From: JAWXCH01 sp034440595 | Lineage (GTDB): Bacteria > Planctomycetota > Planctomycetia > Pirellulales > JALHPA01 | Direction: 5' to 3' | Assembly (NCBI GenBank): GCA_034440595.1 | Contig: JAWXCH010000190.1 | Coordinates: 1 to 8,976 of the forward strand | DNA: 8,976 nucleotides | Part shown: in pieces, positions 1-5,936 of the stretch | Numbering within the stretch: the first letter of the stretch is position 1 | How the letters are laid out: the number at the start of each line of letters is the position of its first letter | Program-made: the position numbers and the translations under genes | The notes under the pieces: generated by a model | What the model was told of the DNA's origin: nothing | Databases searched by the model: none | The model's input: the letters and a program-made list of their open reading frames with translations, nothing else

Positions 1-49
1 ACCTCTCCCGCGCGCGGGAGAGGTCGACGCCCAAGCGGCGGGTGAGGGT
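1..49. repeat. Dispersed palindromic repeat, intact copy (may begin before the window)
   Basis: Bases 1-24 form a perfect 24-bp palindrome that starts ACCTCTCCCG and ends CGGGAGAGGT. It is followed by a small GCC/GGC hairpin (bases 29-38) and then GGGTGAGGGT (40-49). I recall elements of this form, a GGGAGAGGT hairpin followed by GGGTGAGGGT, scattered between genes in planctomycete genomes. A decayed copy with the same order of parts lies at 8016-8064. Because the window begins exactly at the palindrome, the element may extend to the left. No transposase is nearby, so it is better described as a REP-like element than as part of an insertion sequence. Confidence 0.6.
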
Positions 50-276
50 GGCGATGAACAACCATAACGCCTTGAATTCATTAGAATCGCCTGAACGATG
101 TTAGCCGCGACGCGCTAGCGGACCGCGTGAAGTGGCGAAAGAATTTATCTCTGTGGACGAATACCGCAACATTGCAAAAGGCTACGGCACGGGGACCGTG
201 CCTGCTACGTTGGCGGACATATCAATCACCAATCATTTGTCATTGAAGGGTGATTCGATCCAAGCACCGACAAATG

Positions 277-663
277 CTACCGCTCTAATTCTCTCGTGGA
301 CACGCCTAGCGCTATCCAACCGACAACTAACAACACCCCGCCGATTGGCACAATGGCACCAAGCCAGGTGATTCCGCTGAAGACCAACGCATAGAGCATT
401 CCGGAGAAAATCACGGTCCCAAGCAAAAAGCAAATGCTGGCCACTTTCAGCCAGGTCGAACGAGTGGCGTGCATCATCAAGATACCGGTCAGCACTAACG
501 CAATCGCGTGGTAGAACTGGTAACGCACCGCGGTCTCATAGTCGGCGGCTCGATTGACCTCCGCGAGATAGTCTTTCAGGCCATGCGCACCAAAGGCCCC
601 GATCAGAACTGCCAAGCAGCCGAGTATGGCACCAGAAAGTATTGCTGATCGAGCGTTTATCAT
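277..663 (-). CDS. DUF423 family small integral membrane protein
   Basis: This 128-residue protein belongs to the DUF423 family (YgdD/YwdK-like), small inner-membrane proteins of unknown function. Visible family marks are a first membrane segment (about residues 7-27) ending in GAFGAHGLK, then a polar stretch YETAVRYQFYHAIAL (about 42-56) leading into segment two. Segment three is LLGTVIFSGMLYALVFSG (about 77-94) and segment four is GAIVPIGGVLLVVGWIAL (about 101-118). Four helices and about 125 residues are normal for the family. The ATG start at 663 places the first helix directly after a short polar N-terminus. I see no good Shine-Dalgarno before it, which is common in planctomycetes; TATAAA lies shortly upstream on the same strand. 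The gene stands downstream of the secretin gene on the same strand, but a probable terminator and nearly 300 bp separate them, so co-transcription is unlikely. Confidence 0.9.
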   Translation of the reverse strand: MINARSAILSGAILGCLAVLIGAFGAHGLKDYLAEVNRAADYETAVRYQFYHAIALVLTGILMMHATRSTWLKVASICFLLGTVIFSGMLYALVFSGITWLGAIVPIGGVLLVVGWIALGVSTRELER

Positions 664-743
664 TCGAGAGGGAATTTATAGAGGTGCTCAATTGTCGCAT
701 GATGCTAGTTCACTATTGGGATACTGCATATTACCGTGTGTGC

Positions 744-760
744 CACTGGCTCCGCCAGTG
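744..760. repeat. CACTGGC/GCCAGTG hairpin, possible interspersed element
   Basis: CACTGGC (744-750) and GCCAGTG (754-760) are perfect inverted repeats around TCC, within TGTGCCACTGGC...GCCAGTGTG. I recall similar CACTGGC...GCCAGTG hairpins as recurrent intergenic elements in Pirellula-like genomes. Within this window I see only one copy, so its status as a repeat rests on memory. The sequence that follows has no T-run, so it is not a good terminator. Confidence 0.4.
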
Positions 761-802
761 TGAACTGTGAACAGTGGAAGAGTAGAGCAAAACAAAGACT
801 GG

Positions 803-822
803 ATTCCCGCCTGCGCGGGAAT
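803..822. repeat. ATTCCC-N8-GGGAAT palindrome (dRS3-like)
   Basis: The 20-bp stretch ATTCCCGCCTGCGCGGGAAT is a perfect inverted repeat (8-bp arms 803-810 and 815-822, loop CTGC). It matches the form ATTCCC-N8-GGGAAT described for the Neisseria dRS3 element. The flanks CTGG and GACGG also match the version widespread in proteobacterial genomes. It lies between the DUF423 gene and the secretin terminator. I infer a small mobile or REP-like element; no transposase accompanies it. Confidence 0.55.
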
Positions 823-861
823 GACGGACCTGCGACGTGCAATCACCACTACCAAATAAAG

Positions 862-898
862 CCGCCGTCGGCTGCGGGGGGAAAACAGCCGACGGCGG
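862..898 (-). terminator. Probable terminator of the secretin gene
   Basis: CCGCCGTCGGCTG (862-874) pairs perfectly over 13 bp with CAGCCGACGGCGG (886-898), leaving an 11-nt loop. Read on the minus strand, the hairpin is followed by CTTTATTTGG, a broken T-tract. It starts about 65 nt past the secretin stop codon at 963. Position, orientation and stem strength all fit an intrinsic terminator for that gene. The T-tract is imperfect, so efficiency is uncertain. Two weaker inverted repeats lie between it and the stop codon (CCTTG/CAAGG near 907-919, and TTTGG/CCAAA at 929-941). Confidence 0.65.
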
Positions 899-962
899 AG
901 ACGCGACCTTGAATCAAGGCCTACGTGATTTGGTGACCAAAGCCAATGACTACGGTTGCCGC

Positions 963-3900
963 TTACGGCTGAACGCCGGTCAGCTTGGCCTCTTCTTCTT
1001 CTTGAATGATGATTCGCGGTGTCACCATCAGCATCAAGCTGGTGGTAGTACGCCCGATACCAACGTTCTTGAACAAGCGGTTGATGTACGGCAGTTTACT
1101 GAGGATCGGAATTCCGCGTTCGTTGCGCCCCTCGCTGAGACGTTTGATACCGCCCAGCAATACCGTTCCTCCGTCGGGCACGCTGACTGTTGTCGTCACC
1201 GTGACAAACGAGAAGGTCGGCAACTGCACTGTGGTGCCTTCGCTGAACGCTGTCTCCTCGTCGTCGGTTGAATCTACGTCGTCTGACTTCGACTCCGAGC
1301 TTTTCGTCGTCGTCGTCGTGGAACCGGTGAATGTGAACTCTTCAACATCGCCGATCTGACTGAAGAACGGCACCACGGTCAAGCGGACGAATCGCCGGTC
1401 ACTGCTGACCACCGCTTGAACTGTTAAGGACGTTCCTTCGCTGAGCACCACAATTACCGGCTGTTGTGCGGCGGCAAAGTCGCCGACCACCGGCACAATA
1501 CTGGTCACAAACGGGCGTTGCGAAGTATCACTAATAAAAGCCTGTTGACCGTTGAACAAGGTCACCTTGGGCGCTTGCAGAATGTTACTGCGCGAATCAC
1601 CCTGGGCAGCCTGAATCAGGAAGAAGGCTTCGATATCGCTGAGAATCGCAAAGCCAAACGTGCCCGCCGTCGCCGGATCAAAACCGATACCAGGAAAACT
1701 AGGCACCGTACCAGAGACAAAGCTTCCTTGGTTGAACTGGAGATCCAAATTGGCGGTTGGCAGACCGAGGGCATCCAGACCGATGACTTGACTTGGCCCG
1801 TTGCTGGACCCGACCTGCGAAGGAGGTGTGATATTGCTATCAATCGTAAAGTCAAAGTCGACACCGATTCGTTCAAAGAAGTTGTCGGTCAAGGTAATAA
1901 AGCGGACTTCGATCGTCACCTGCAAATCCTGCAGGCTACGGAGCTGAGTCAGCAGATCGGCAATTTGTTCATGGACTTCGTCGGTCTGCGTAACAATCAG
2001 GCTGAGGTTGTTCTCGTACTCACGCATTGCACCGTTGCCACCTTGGGCGGCCCAGGTTGTCGGTGCGATCGTCTCTTCGATCAATTCGATCAAAGCGTCA
2101 AAGTCAGCCTGCGAACCACCTCCCATTCCCCCTGGTCCAAAGGGGACCTGCTGCGGAATACCGGTGGAAGGTCCGCCGCCGGTACCATTATTCATCATCT
2201 GAGCATGTACCGATCGATTCAGGCCGGGCGTATCGTTGGCCAGCATCACGGTTGGAGAACCAGCACCAAAACCACCGGCAGGCGTACCATAACCGGCTCG
2301 TTGATAACCGCTGCTCAAGGCGGCCTCGATGCCCATGTTGCCATTCGGAACAAAGTTTGGAATTGGAATCACCAGATCGGCAACCTGGTAGGTTTGTTGG
2401 TAAACAACACCCTTAGTCATTTCCACGCTGGTAATTTTTAGAACATTGTCCTGGATGATGTAGCTCAAGCGGAGCGGCTCGAGGATCAAGTTCAAGTAGC
2501 TCTTCATTGGGATTGCGTTACTCAGATCAAATGTGATCGGAGTTTCCGCGCTCACCCCTTCGGCGGCCAGGCCGGTCGGATCAAGTAGAATATTGATACC
2601 GGCTAGCTTGCGGAGATCCGCTACCACCTCGTTCAATGGCTTGCGGTCCACATTCAGCTCGACGGGCGTGGACAGTTTCTGTTCAATTTGCTTTTCGACA
2701 TCAGTGCGACGGCGTCCCTGTTCCGCCAAACGCTGTCCACGATTTGTCGACAGTTGCTGCCATTCGCGAATGTTTGGAAATTCAATATTGCCCGGGAAAG
2801 GGACCGCCGCCCTGTCAATATTGATCATTTCATCAATAAAACCCCCTTCCTTAGCATCATTAATAACCTGCTGCTGATACATGCGGTTCAGAACTCGACC
2901 GTTGATGAGCAAGCTGGTCACCACCAAGTTATCCGGATCGAGTGCAGCGGCACGTTTGGCAACCAGCTCCGCTTCGGCAAAACGTTGTTCCTCGACCAGC
3001 TTGTTGAATTCGTCGACCAATGCCTTCATCTTGTCGTCGACCTCGATCGACTTCTCCTGCCCTTGCTTGACTTGCTGTTCGACTTCGTGGTTCTGCTCGT
3101 CCAGTTCGATTTGCGAGGCATTCGCCTTGATATACTGCTCGGTCTGATTGATCGTCATATCCAAACGTCGCAGTTGATGATCGCGATCGTTGACCTCCAG
3201 ATTGGCAGCGGCCACATTGGCTCGCAATTGCTTCAGCATCTCCAAGGCACGCTTTGGCTCTTTTTCCGTCATGCCGCGTGCCGCAGTCTGCATGCGTGAA
3301 ACATCCGACGCTACCTGGCGACTCAGCATTTTCTGATTGACCGTGACCCCTTCCAAGAGATCGTTCGGTTGCGGCTGACGCATCGGTGCGGCTGGCCGCG
3401 ACAAAATTTGCATATGATTCTGCAATCGGTCGCGCAAACGCGGATCGAGTTCTTGCTGCTTCTGATAAGCCTGTTGAAAATAACGCAAGGCACCAGCGGT
3501 GTCTTTGTCAGTCAAGGCACGCTCACCTTGTTCCATCAATTGTGCAGCCGACATTCCTTGATCGGCACCAGGGCTAATCGGCCGAGCTGGCCCACCATCC
3601 GGGGCCAATGGGTTGACCGGCAGAGTCGCTTGCGCCAGCGTTGCGCGACCGGGGGCCATTGGTTGCGTCGCTGTCACCTGCACGTTTCTTGATCGATCGG
3701 CACCAGCATCGTAACCTGATTGAACGACTCCTGAACGCACCGTCAGATCGGCGCTGCCGGTTCCAGCAGCTTGCACGACTGGACCACGACCAACTCCTTG
3801 GCGCATTTTGTGGATATCCAGCAGTACCATGCCCGGTCGTTCATCTCCTGGGCCAAAGGCACTGTCTGGTGCCAGACTTTGCGACTGGCGTGCGAGCATT

Positions 3901-4643
3901 TCGGCCTGCGCGTCATCGCCACGGACCAGCGCAGCACGTGCTTGACGCGCCAGCTCGACCGCCTGAGTACGACGATCTGGGCCACGCATAGGATTGGCCG
4001 CAGGTTCCATCGGCTGGCCACCGGCCGCCGGCAAAATGCCCGGAGCATTTCCCATCGGGCCAGCAATAGCTGGCTCGACTCCATTAAAATTCTGTGGCTG
4101 CTGTACCCCGCGTGGATCAACCATCGCGACATTCGTCGGGCCGCGCATTGGGTTGGAACCGCCAACTGCGGTATTCGCATCCCGTGGTGTCAGGCGATAA
4201 GCATCCTGCACCGTGTTTGCAGCTCCTGGACCGGCAGGTGTTGAGGTCGAGGGGTAGCCCGCAAACGGGTCGCGAGCAGCTTCGCGATTTCCGAATTGGG
4301 CACTACGAGGCGTAGCAACCGGAGGTGGCACATGTCGAGCCAGCTCTTCACGGACCTTGGCCGGTGTGTCACCTCGGTAGTACGGGGAGTACTGCGGATT
4401 GAGCCGCTCGGCACGTGCGATGTACGAATCGGCGATTTCAAAATTCCCTTCGCCGATCGCTTTGCGAGCAAACGACAACAGCTCCTCGGCCTCCTTGGCC
4501 GGGCTGGCTGCCGCTTGCCCCAGGCTGGCACTTCCCAGCACCACCTGCAAGGTCAGGGATTGATTGGCCTGTGCGAAGGTTGGGATAGTGACTCCGAATC
4601 CGACCGCCAGGCAGCGCACGATTAGTTTAGCTGAGGTTTTCAA
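963..4643 (-). CDS. Large secretin (type II/III secretion system family) with TPR-like N-terminal repeats
   Basis: This 1226-residue protein is predicted to be exported and to form a ring-shaped outer-membrane channel. The TTG at 4643 is chosen as start because AAGGAG lies 7 nt upstream and it begins a clean signal peptide: MKTSAKLIVR, a hydrophobic core, and AQA cleavage after residue 26. Earlier in-frame starts at 4721 and 4688 lack both. TPR-like helices appear near residues 51-84 (AIGEGNFEIADSYIARAERL), 224-261, 361-399 and 540-581. Between the first three are Pro/Met/Gly-rich linkers, with NPMRGP occurring twice; a coiled-coil stretch covers about 434-541. Then come an STN/N0-like domain (about 656-741), a Gly-rich linker (about 768-848), an N1-like domain (about 849-911) and the secretin beta-domain (about 1014 to the end). 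The beta-domain carries VPDGGTVLLGGIK near 1154 and GIPILSKLPYINRLF. An acidic Thr/Ser/Asp stretch (about 1109-1136) interrupts it. No pilus or type II secretion genes flank it. Membership of the family is clear; the substrate is unknown. Confidence 0.93.
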   Translation of the reverse strand: MKTSAKLIVRCLAVGFGVTIPTFAQANQSLTLQVVLGSASLGQAAASPAKEAEELLSFARKAIGEGNFEIADSYIARAERLNPQYSPYYRGDTPAKVREELARHVPPPVATPRSAQFGNREAARDPFAGYPSTSTPAGPGAANTVQDAYRLTPRDANTAVGGSNPMRGPTNVAMVDPRGVQQPQNFNGVEPAIAGPMGNAPGILPAAGGQPMEPAANPMRGPDRRTQAVELARQARAALVRGDDAQAEMLARQSQSLAPDSAFGPGDERPGMVLLDIHKMRQGVGRGPVVQAAGTGSADLTVRSGVVQSGYDAGADRSRNVQVTATQPMAPGRATLAQATLPVNPLAPDGGPARPISPGADQGMSAAQLMEQGERALTDKDTAGALRYFQQAYQKQQELDPRLRDRLQNHMQILSRPAAPMRQPQPNDLLEGVTVNQKMLSRQVASDVSRMQTAARGMTEKEPKRALEMLKQLRANVAAANLEVNDRDHQLRRLDMTINQTEQYIKANASQIELDEQNHEVEQQVKQGQEKSIEVDDKMKALVDEFNKLVEEQRFAEAELVAKRAAALDPDNLVVTSLLINGRVLNRMYQQQVINDAKEGGFIDEMINIDRAAVPFPGNIEFPNIREWQQLSTNRGQRLAEQGRRRTDVEKQIEQKLSTPVELNVDRKPLNEVVADLRKLAGINILLDPTGLAAEGVSAETPITFDLSNAIPMKSYLNLILEPLRLSYIIQDNVLKITSVEMTKGVVYQQTYQVADLVIPIPNFVPNGNMGIEAALSSGYQRAGYGTPAGGFGAGSPTVMLANDTPGLNRSVHAQMMNNGTGGGPSTGIPQQVPFGPGGMGGGSQADFDALIELIEETIAPTTWAAQGGNGAMREYENNLSLIVTQTDEVHEQIADLLTQLRSLQDLQVTIEVRFITLTDNFFERIGVDFDFTIDSNITPPSQVGSSNGPSQVIGLDALGLPTANLDLQFNQGSFVSGTVPSFPGIGFDPATAGTFGFAILSDIEAFFLIQAAQGDSRSNILQAPKVTLFNGQQAFISDTSQRPFVTSIVPVVGDFAAAQQPVIVVLSEGTSLTVQAVVSSDRRFVRLTVVPFFSQIGDVEEFTFTGSTTTTTKSSESKSDDVDSTDDEETAFSEGTTVQLPTFSFVTVTTTVSVPDGGTVLLGGIKRLSEGRNERGIPILSKLPYINRLFKNVGIGRTTTSLMLMVTPRIIIQEEEEAKLTGVQP

Positions 4644-4650
4644 CCCAATT

Positions 4651-4656
4651 CTCCTT
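4651..4656 (-). promoter_or_regulatory. Shine-Dalgarno that sets the TTG start of the secretin
   Basis: Read on the minus strand the bases are AAGGAG, within AGAAGGAGAATTGGG, and they end 7 nt before the TTG codon at 4643-4641. The in-frame ATG at 4688 and the earlier start at 4721 have no such site. This argues that translation begins at TTG and gives the expected signal peptide. Confidence 0.75.
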
Positions 4657-4859
4657 CTAGAACCGTCGTGATCGAAATTCGTAGTCATAGGAAATGCCGA
4701 TAAGATGCCAGCGTCAACCATCGATTTGCCAGCGCCGCTCGCTGGAAAACCGCTTCGGTTGACTCGTTAGTTGTATTTTTTTTGGCAGGACTATGCCACT
4801 CGTCTTTTCAACGCTAGAGATGCCACCACGACCATTCAGATAAGCGATCGTGAGTCGCA

Positions 4860-4938
4860 CCCTCGGATTTTGTCCTGCTGCCTTGCCCTACGGATCTCGA
4901 AAGATCGCCAGGGCCTCGTGGAAACCACGTGATGAGGG
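4860..4938. other. Foldable stretch, possible structured RNA
   Basis: CCCTC (4860-4864) can pair with GAGGG (4934-4938). Inside this, GCCCT (4885-4889) pairs with AGGGC (4910-4914) and encloses GATCT (4893-4897) pairing with AGATC (4902-4906) around a CGAA loop. Two bases further, CGTGG (4917-4921) pairs with CCACG (4925-4929) around AAA. All helices are perfect 5-bp stems and nest without conflict, giving a junction-like fold. On the minus strand the stretch could lie in the secretin leader, about 220 nt before its start. I recognise no known RNA family, and short helices like these can arise by chance. Confidence 0.25.
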
Positions 4939-5158
4939 AGGGATAGATACCGGCCATAGAAAAAGGGGTCAAGGCCATTTGGAATTTTGTACGATTTTCA
5001 TTCAAGTTGGCGGCAACCATGCTGTCTGACTCGAGCGGTAAGAAGCCCAAGAAAGCGGCGATTCGGGCATTCTTAGCCACGGCAGCACAAAATCCCGGCC
5101 CGCCGGGCCTGCCAAATTATGGAAATTCCGCCGACGGGCGGCTTGGCCTACAATACCG

Positions 5159-5188
5159 TTGACGGATCAGGGGGAATTTTCCGATACT
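5159..5188 (+). promoter_or_regulatory. Candidate sigma-70 type promoter of infC
   Basis: TTGACG (5159-5164) resembles a -35 box and GATACT (5183-5188) a -10 box, with an 18-bp spacer. They match the consensus hexamers at 5 of 6 and 4 of 6 positions. Transcription would start near 5195 and give a leader of about 110 nt before the infC start at 5307. A second possible -10, TACAAT at 5149-5154, lacks a good -35 partner. Confidence 0.4.
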
Positions 5189-5204
5189 GAGTGTCTCAAA
5201 GCTG

Positions 5205-5238
5205 ACAATCCTGCTAGGATTGTGCTGACTAGGATTGT
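5205..5238 (+). promoter_or_regulatory. infC leader with two mutually exclusive hairpins
   Basis: ACAATCCT (5205-5212) is a perfect reverse complement of AGGATTGT, which occurs twice downstream: at 5216-5223 (loop of 3 nt) and at 5231-5238 (loop of 18 nt). The two downstream copies are part of a direct repeat CTAGGATTGT (5214-5223 and 5229-5238). One arm can therefore pair with only one of two partners. The segment lies inside the predicted infC leader, about 70-100 nt before the start codon. It has no following T-run, so it is not a simple terminator. A regulatory role is inference. Confidence 0.35.
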
Positions 5239-5290
5239 TCTGGGGGGGAGTCCTCTCCAGCAGGCCGATTTTTCGACTTCATTGTTTTTC

Positions 5291-5298
5291 AAAGGAGG
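5291..5298 (+). promoter_or_regulatory. Shine-Dalgarno that sets the ATC start of infC
   Basis: AAAGGAGG is a very strong ribosome binding site and ends 8 nt before the ATC codon at 5307-5309. No ATG, GTG or TTG occurs in frame at a suitable distance. TTA at 5301 is only 2 nt away. The next in-frame alternative, GTG at 5325, is 26 nt away. Confidence 0.8.
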
Positions 5299-5306
5299 TT
5301 TTAGCT

Positions 5307-5807
5307 ATCGAACGCGCACAGAGGGTGAATGAGCAAATTCGCATTTCTCCAATTCGAGTCATTTCTGCGGATGGTCAACAGCTAGGTGTGATACCAACCG
5401 AACAGGCCATGGGCTTGGCTCGCGAAGCTGACTTGGACCTGGTTGAGGTTGCCCCTAACGAGCGACCTCCCGTCTGCCGAATCATGGATTTTGGCAAGTT
5501 CAAATACCAGCAGAAAAAGAAGCTCAACAAGTCGCAAGGTCACCAGACCAAGATTAAAGAAGTTCGCTTTCGTCCCAAGACGGGCGAACACGACATTGAA
5601 TTCAAGTTGAATCAGGTGCGCGGGTTCTTGCAGCACAAGGACAAAGTCGTTGTCTCGGTTGTGTTCAAGGGACGAGAAAACGCGCACATGGAAGAAGGCT
5701 GGCGAGTGATTGAACAAGTCATTAAGCAACTGGACGACATTGCCAAGCTTGAACAGACTCCGCAACAGCAGATGAAACGCATTACCTGCGTGCTGGTGCC
5801 TAAGTAA
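5307..5807 (+). CDS. infC: Translation initiation factor IF-3, apparent ATC start
   Basis: IF-3 binds the 30S subunit, keeps it free of 50S and proofreads the start codon and initiator tRNA. From the ATC at 5307 the protein has 166 residues, close to the usual 165-180. The N-terminal domain begins ERAQRVNEQIR and contains DLVEVAPNERPPVCRIMDFGKFKYQQKKK (quoted here by its core CRIMDFGKFKY, about residues 57-67), the IF-3 signature. A lysine-rich linker leads to the C-terminal domain from about residue 84 (KEVRFRP, then VVFKGRENAH), ending VLVPK. The start is chosen from the strong Shine-Dalgarno and from alignment of RVN-x-x-I with the beginning of other IF-3 proteins. In E. coli, infC begins with AUU and IF-3 represses its own synthesis by rejecting such codons; the ATC here suggests the same autoregulation. 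rpmI and rplT, the usual partners, do not follow. A TTG at 5235 would extend the frame by 24 codons but lacks a ribosome binding site. Confidence 0.95.
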   Translation: MERAQRVNEQIRISPIRVISADGQQLGVIPTEQAMGLAREADLDLVEVAPNERPPVCRIMDFGKFKYQQKKKLNKSQGHQTKIKEVRFRPKTGEHDIEFKLNQVRGFLQHKDKVVVSVVFKGRENAHMEEGWRVIEQVIKQLDDIAKLEQTPQQQMKRITCVLVPK

Positions 5808-5892
5808 ATCGATCGCGACGAGTCTGCCCTCCAACCGCGTAGTAATTGAACCGGCTTGCTGTCAACGGATGGCCAGCGGCTCGGCTCACGAG

Positions 5893-5910
5893 ATTGTTTG
5901 TCGAAACAAT
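5893..5910 (+). other. AU-rich hairpin between infC and the LURP-one gene
   Basis: ATTGTTT (5893-5899) pairs perfectly with AAACAAT (5904-5910) around GTCG. It sits in the 129-bp gap, 26 nt before the downstream ATG. It has no T-tract on the plus strand and is weak for a terminator, so it might affect translation or RNA stability, or be chance. I see no other clear terminator after infC, so infC and the next gene may share a transcript. Confidence 0.35.
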
Positions 5911-5936
5911 ACCAGGCACTCGAGAGAAAACGAGCC

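Larger units (their letters stand above)
4644..5306. other. 663-bp divergent intergenic region between the secretin and infC
   Basis: I see no convincing gene here. The secretin side has a hairpin CCAGCG/CGCTGG at 4729-4745, a weaker AACCG/CGGTT at 4748-4760 and an eight-T run at 4776-4783. The middle has a stretch that can fold into a closed multi-stem structure (4860-4938). After it comes AAAAAGGGGTCAAGGCC (about 4960-4975), which resembles sequence I associate with REP elements, and GC hairpins GGCCC/GGGCC (5097-5109) and CCGCC/GGCGG (5129-5142). The infC side has a promoter candidate and a leader with alternative hairpins, listed separately. A minus-strand frame of 88 codons (5080 to 4814, GTG start) has no ribosome binding site and no recognisable family, so I do not call it a gene. 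Confidence 0.6.

Noticed and set aside
132..371. Plus-strand frame of 79 codons starting GTG at 132
   Set aside because: It has no ribosome binding site, no recognisable family, and its last 95 bp run antisense through the end of the well-supported DUF423 gene.
1464..2441. Long plus-strand frame (325 codons) antisense to the secretin gene
   Set aside because: The protein is rich in Arg, His, Thr and Gln without domains, as expected for the shadow of a GC-rich gene; the opposite strand carries clear secretin motifs.
4748..4783. AACCG/CGGTT hairpin followed by an eight-T run, as a plus-strand terminator
   Set aside because: The T-run begins 15 nt after the 5-bp stem, too far for an intrinsic terminator, and no plus-strand gene lies upstream.
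4766..4795. TACAAC preceded by an A-tract as a minus-strand promoter of the secretin
   Set aside because: No acceptable -35 hexamer is found 16-18 bp upstream, so the match is no better than chance in an A-rich stretch.
4844..4950. Possible RNase P RNA, SRP RNA or tmRNA in the divergent gap
   Set aside because: None of the conserved core strings of these RNAs that I know is present on either strand.
4814..5080. Minus-strand frame of 88 codons upstream of the secretin
   Set aside because: GTG start without a Shine-Dalgarno, composition unlike the neighbours, no family recognised, and it overlaps foldable and repeat-like sequence.
5097..5109. GGCCC/GGGCC hairpin as a terminator
   Set aside because: No T-tract follows on either strand and no gene ends next to it.
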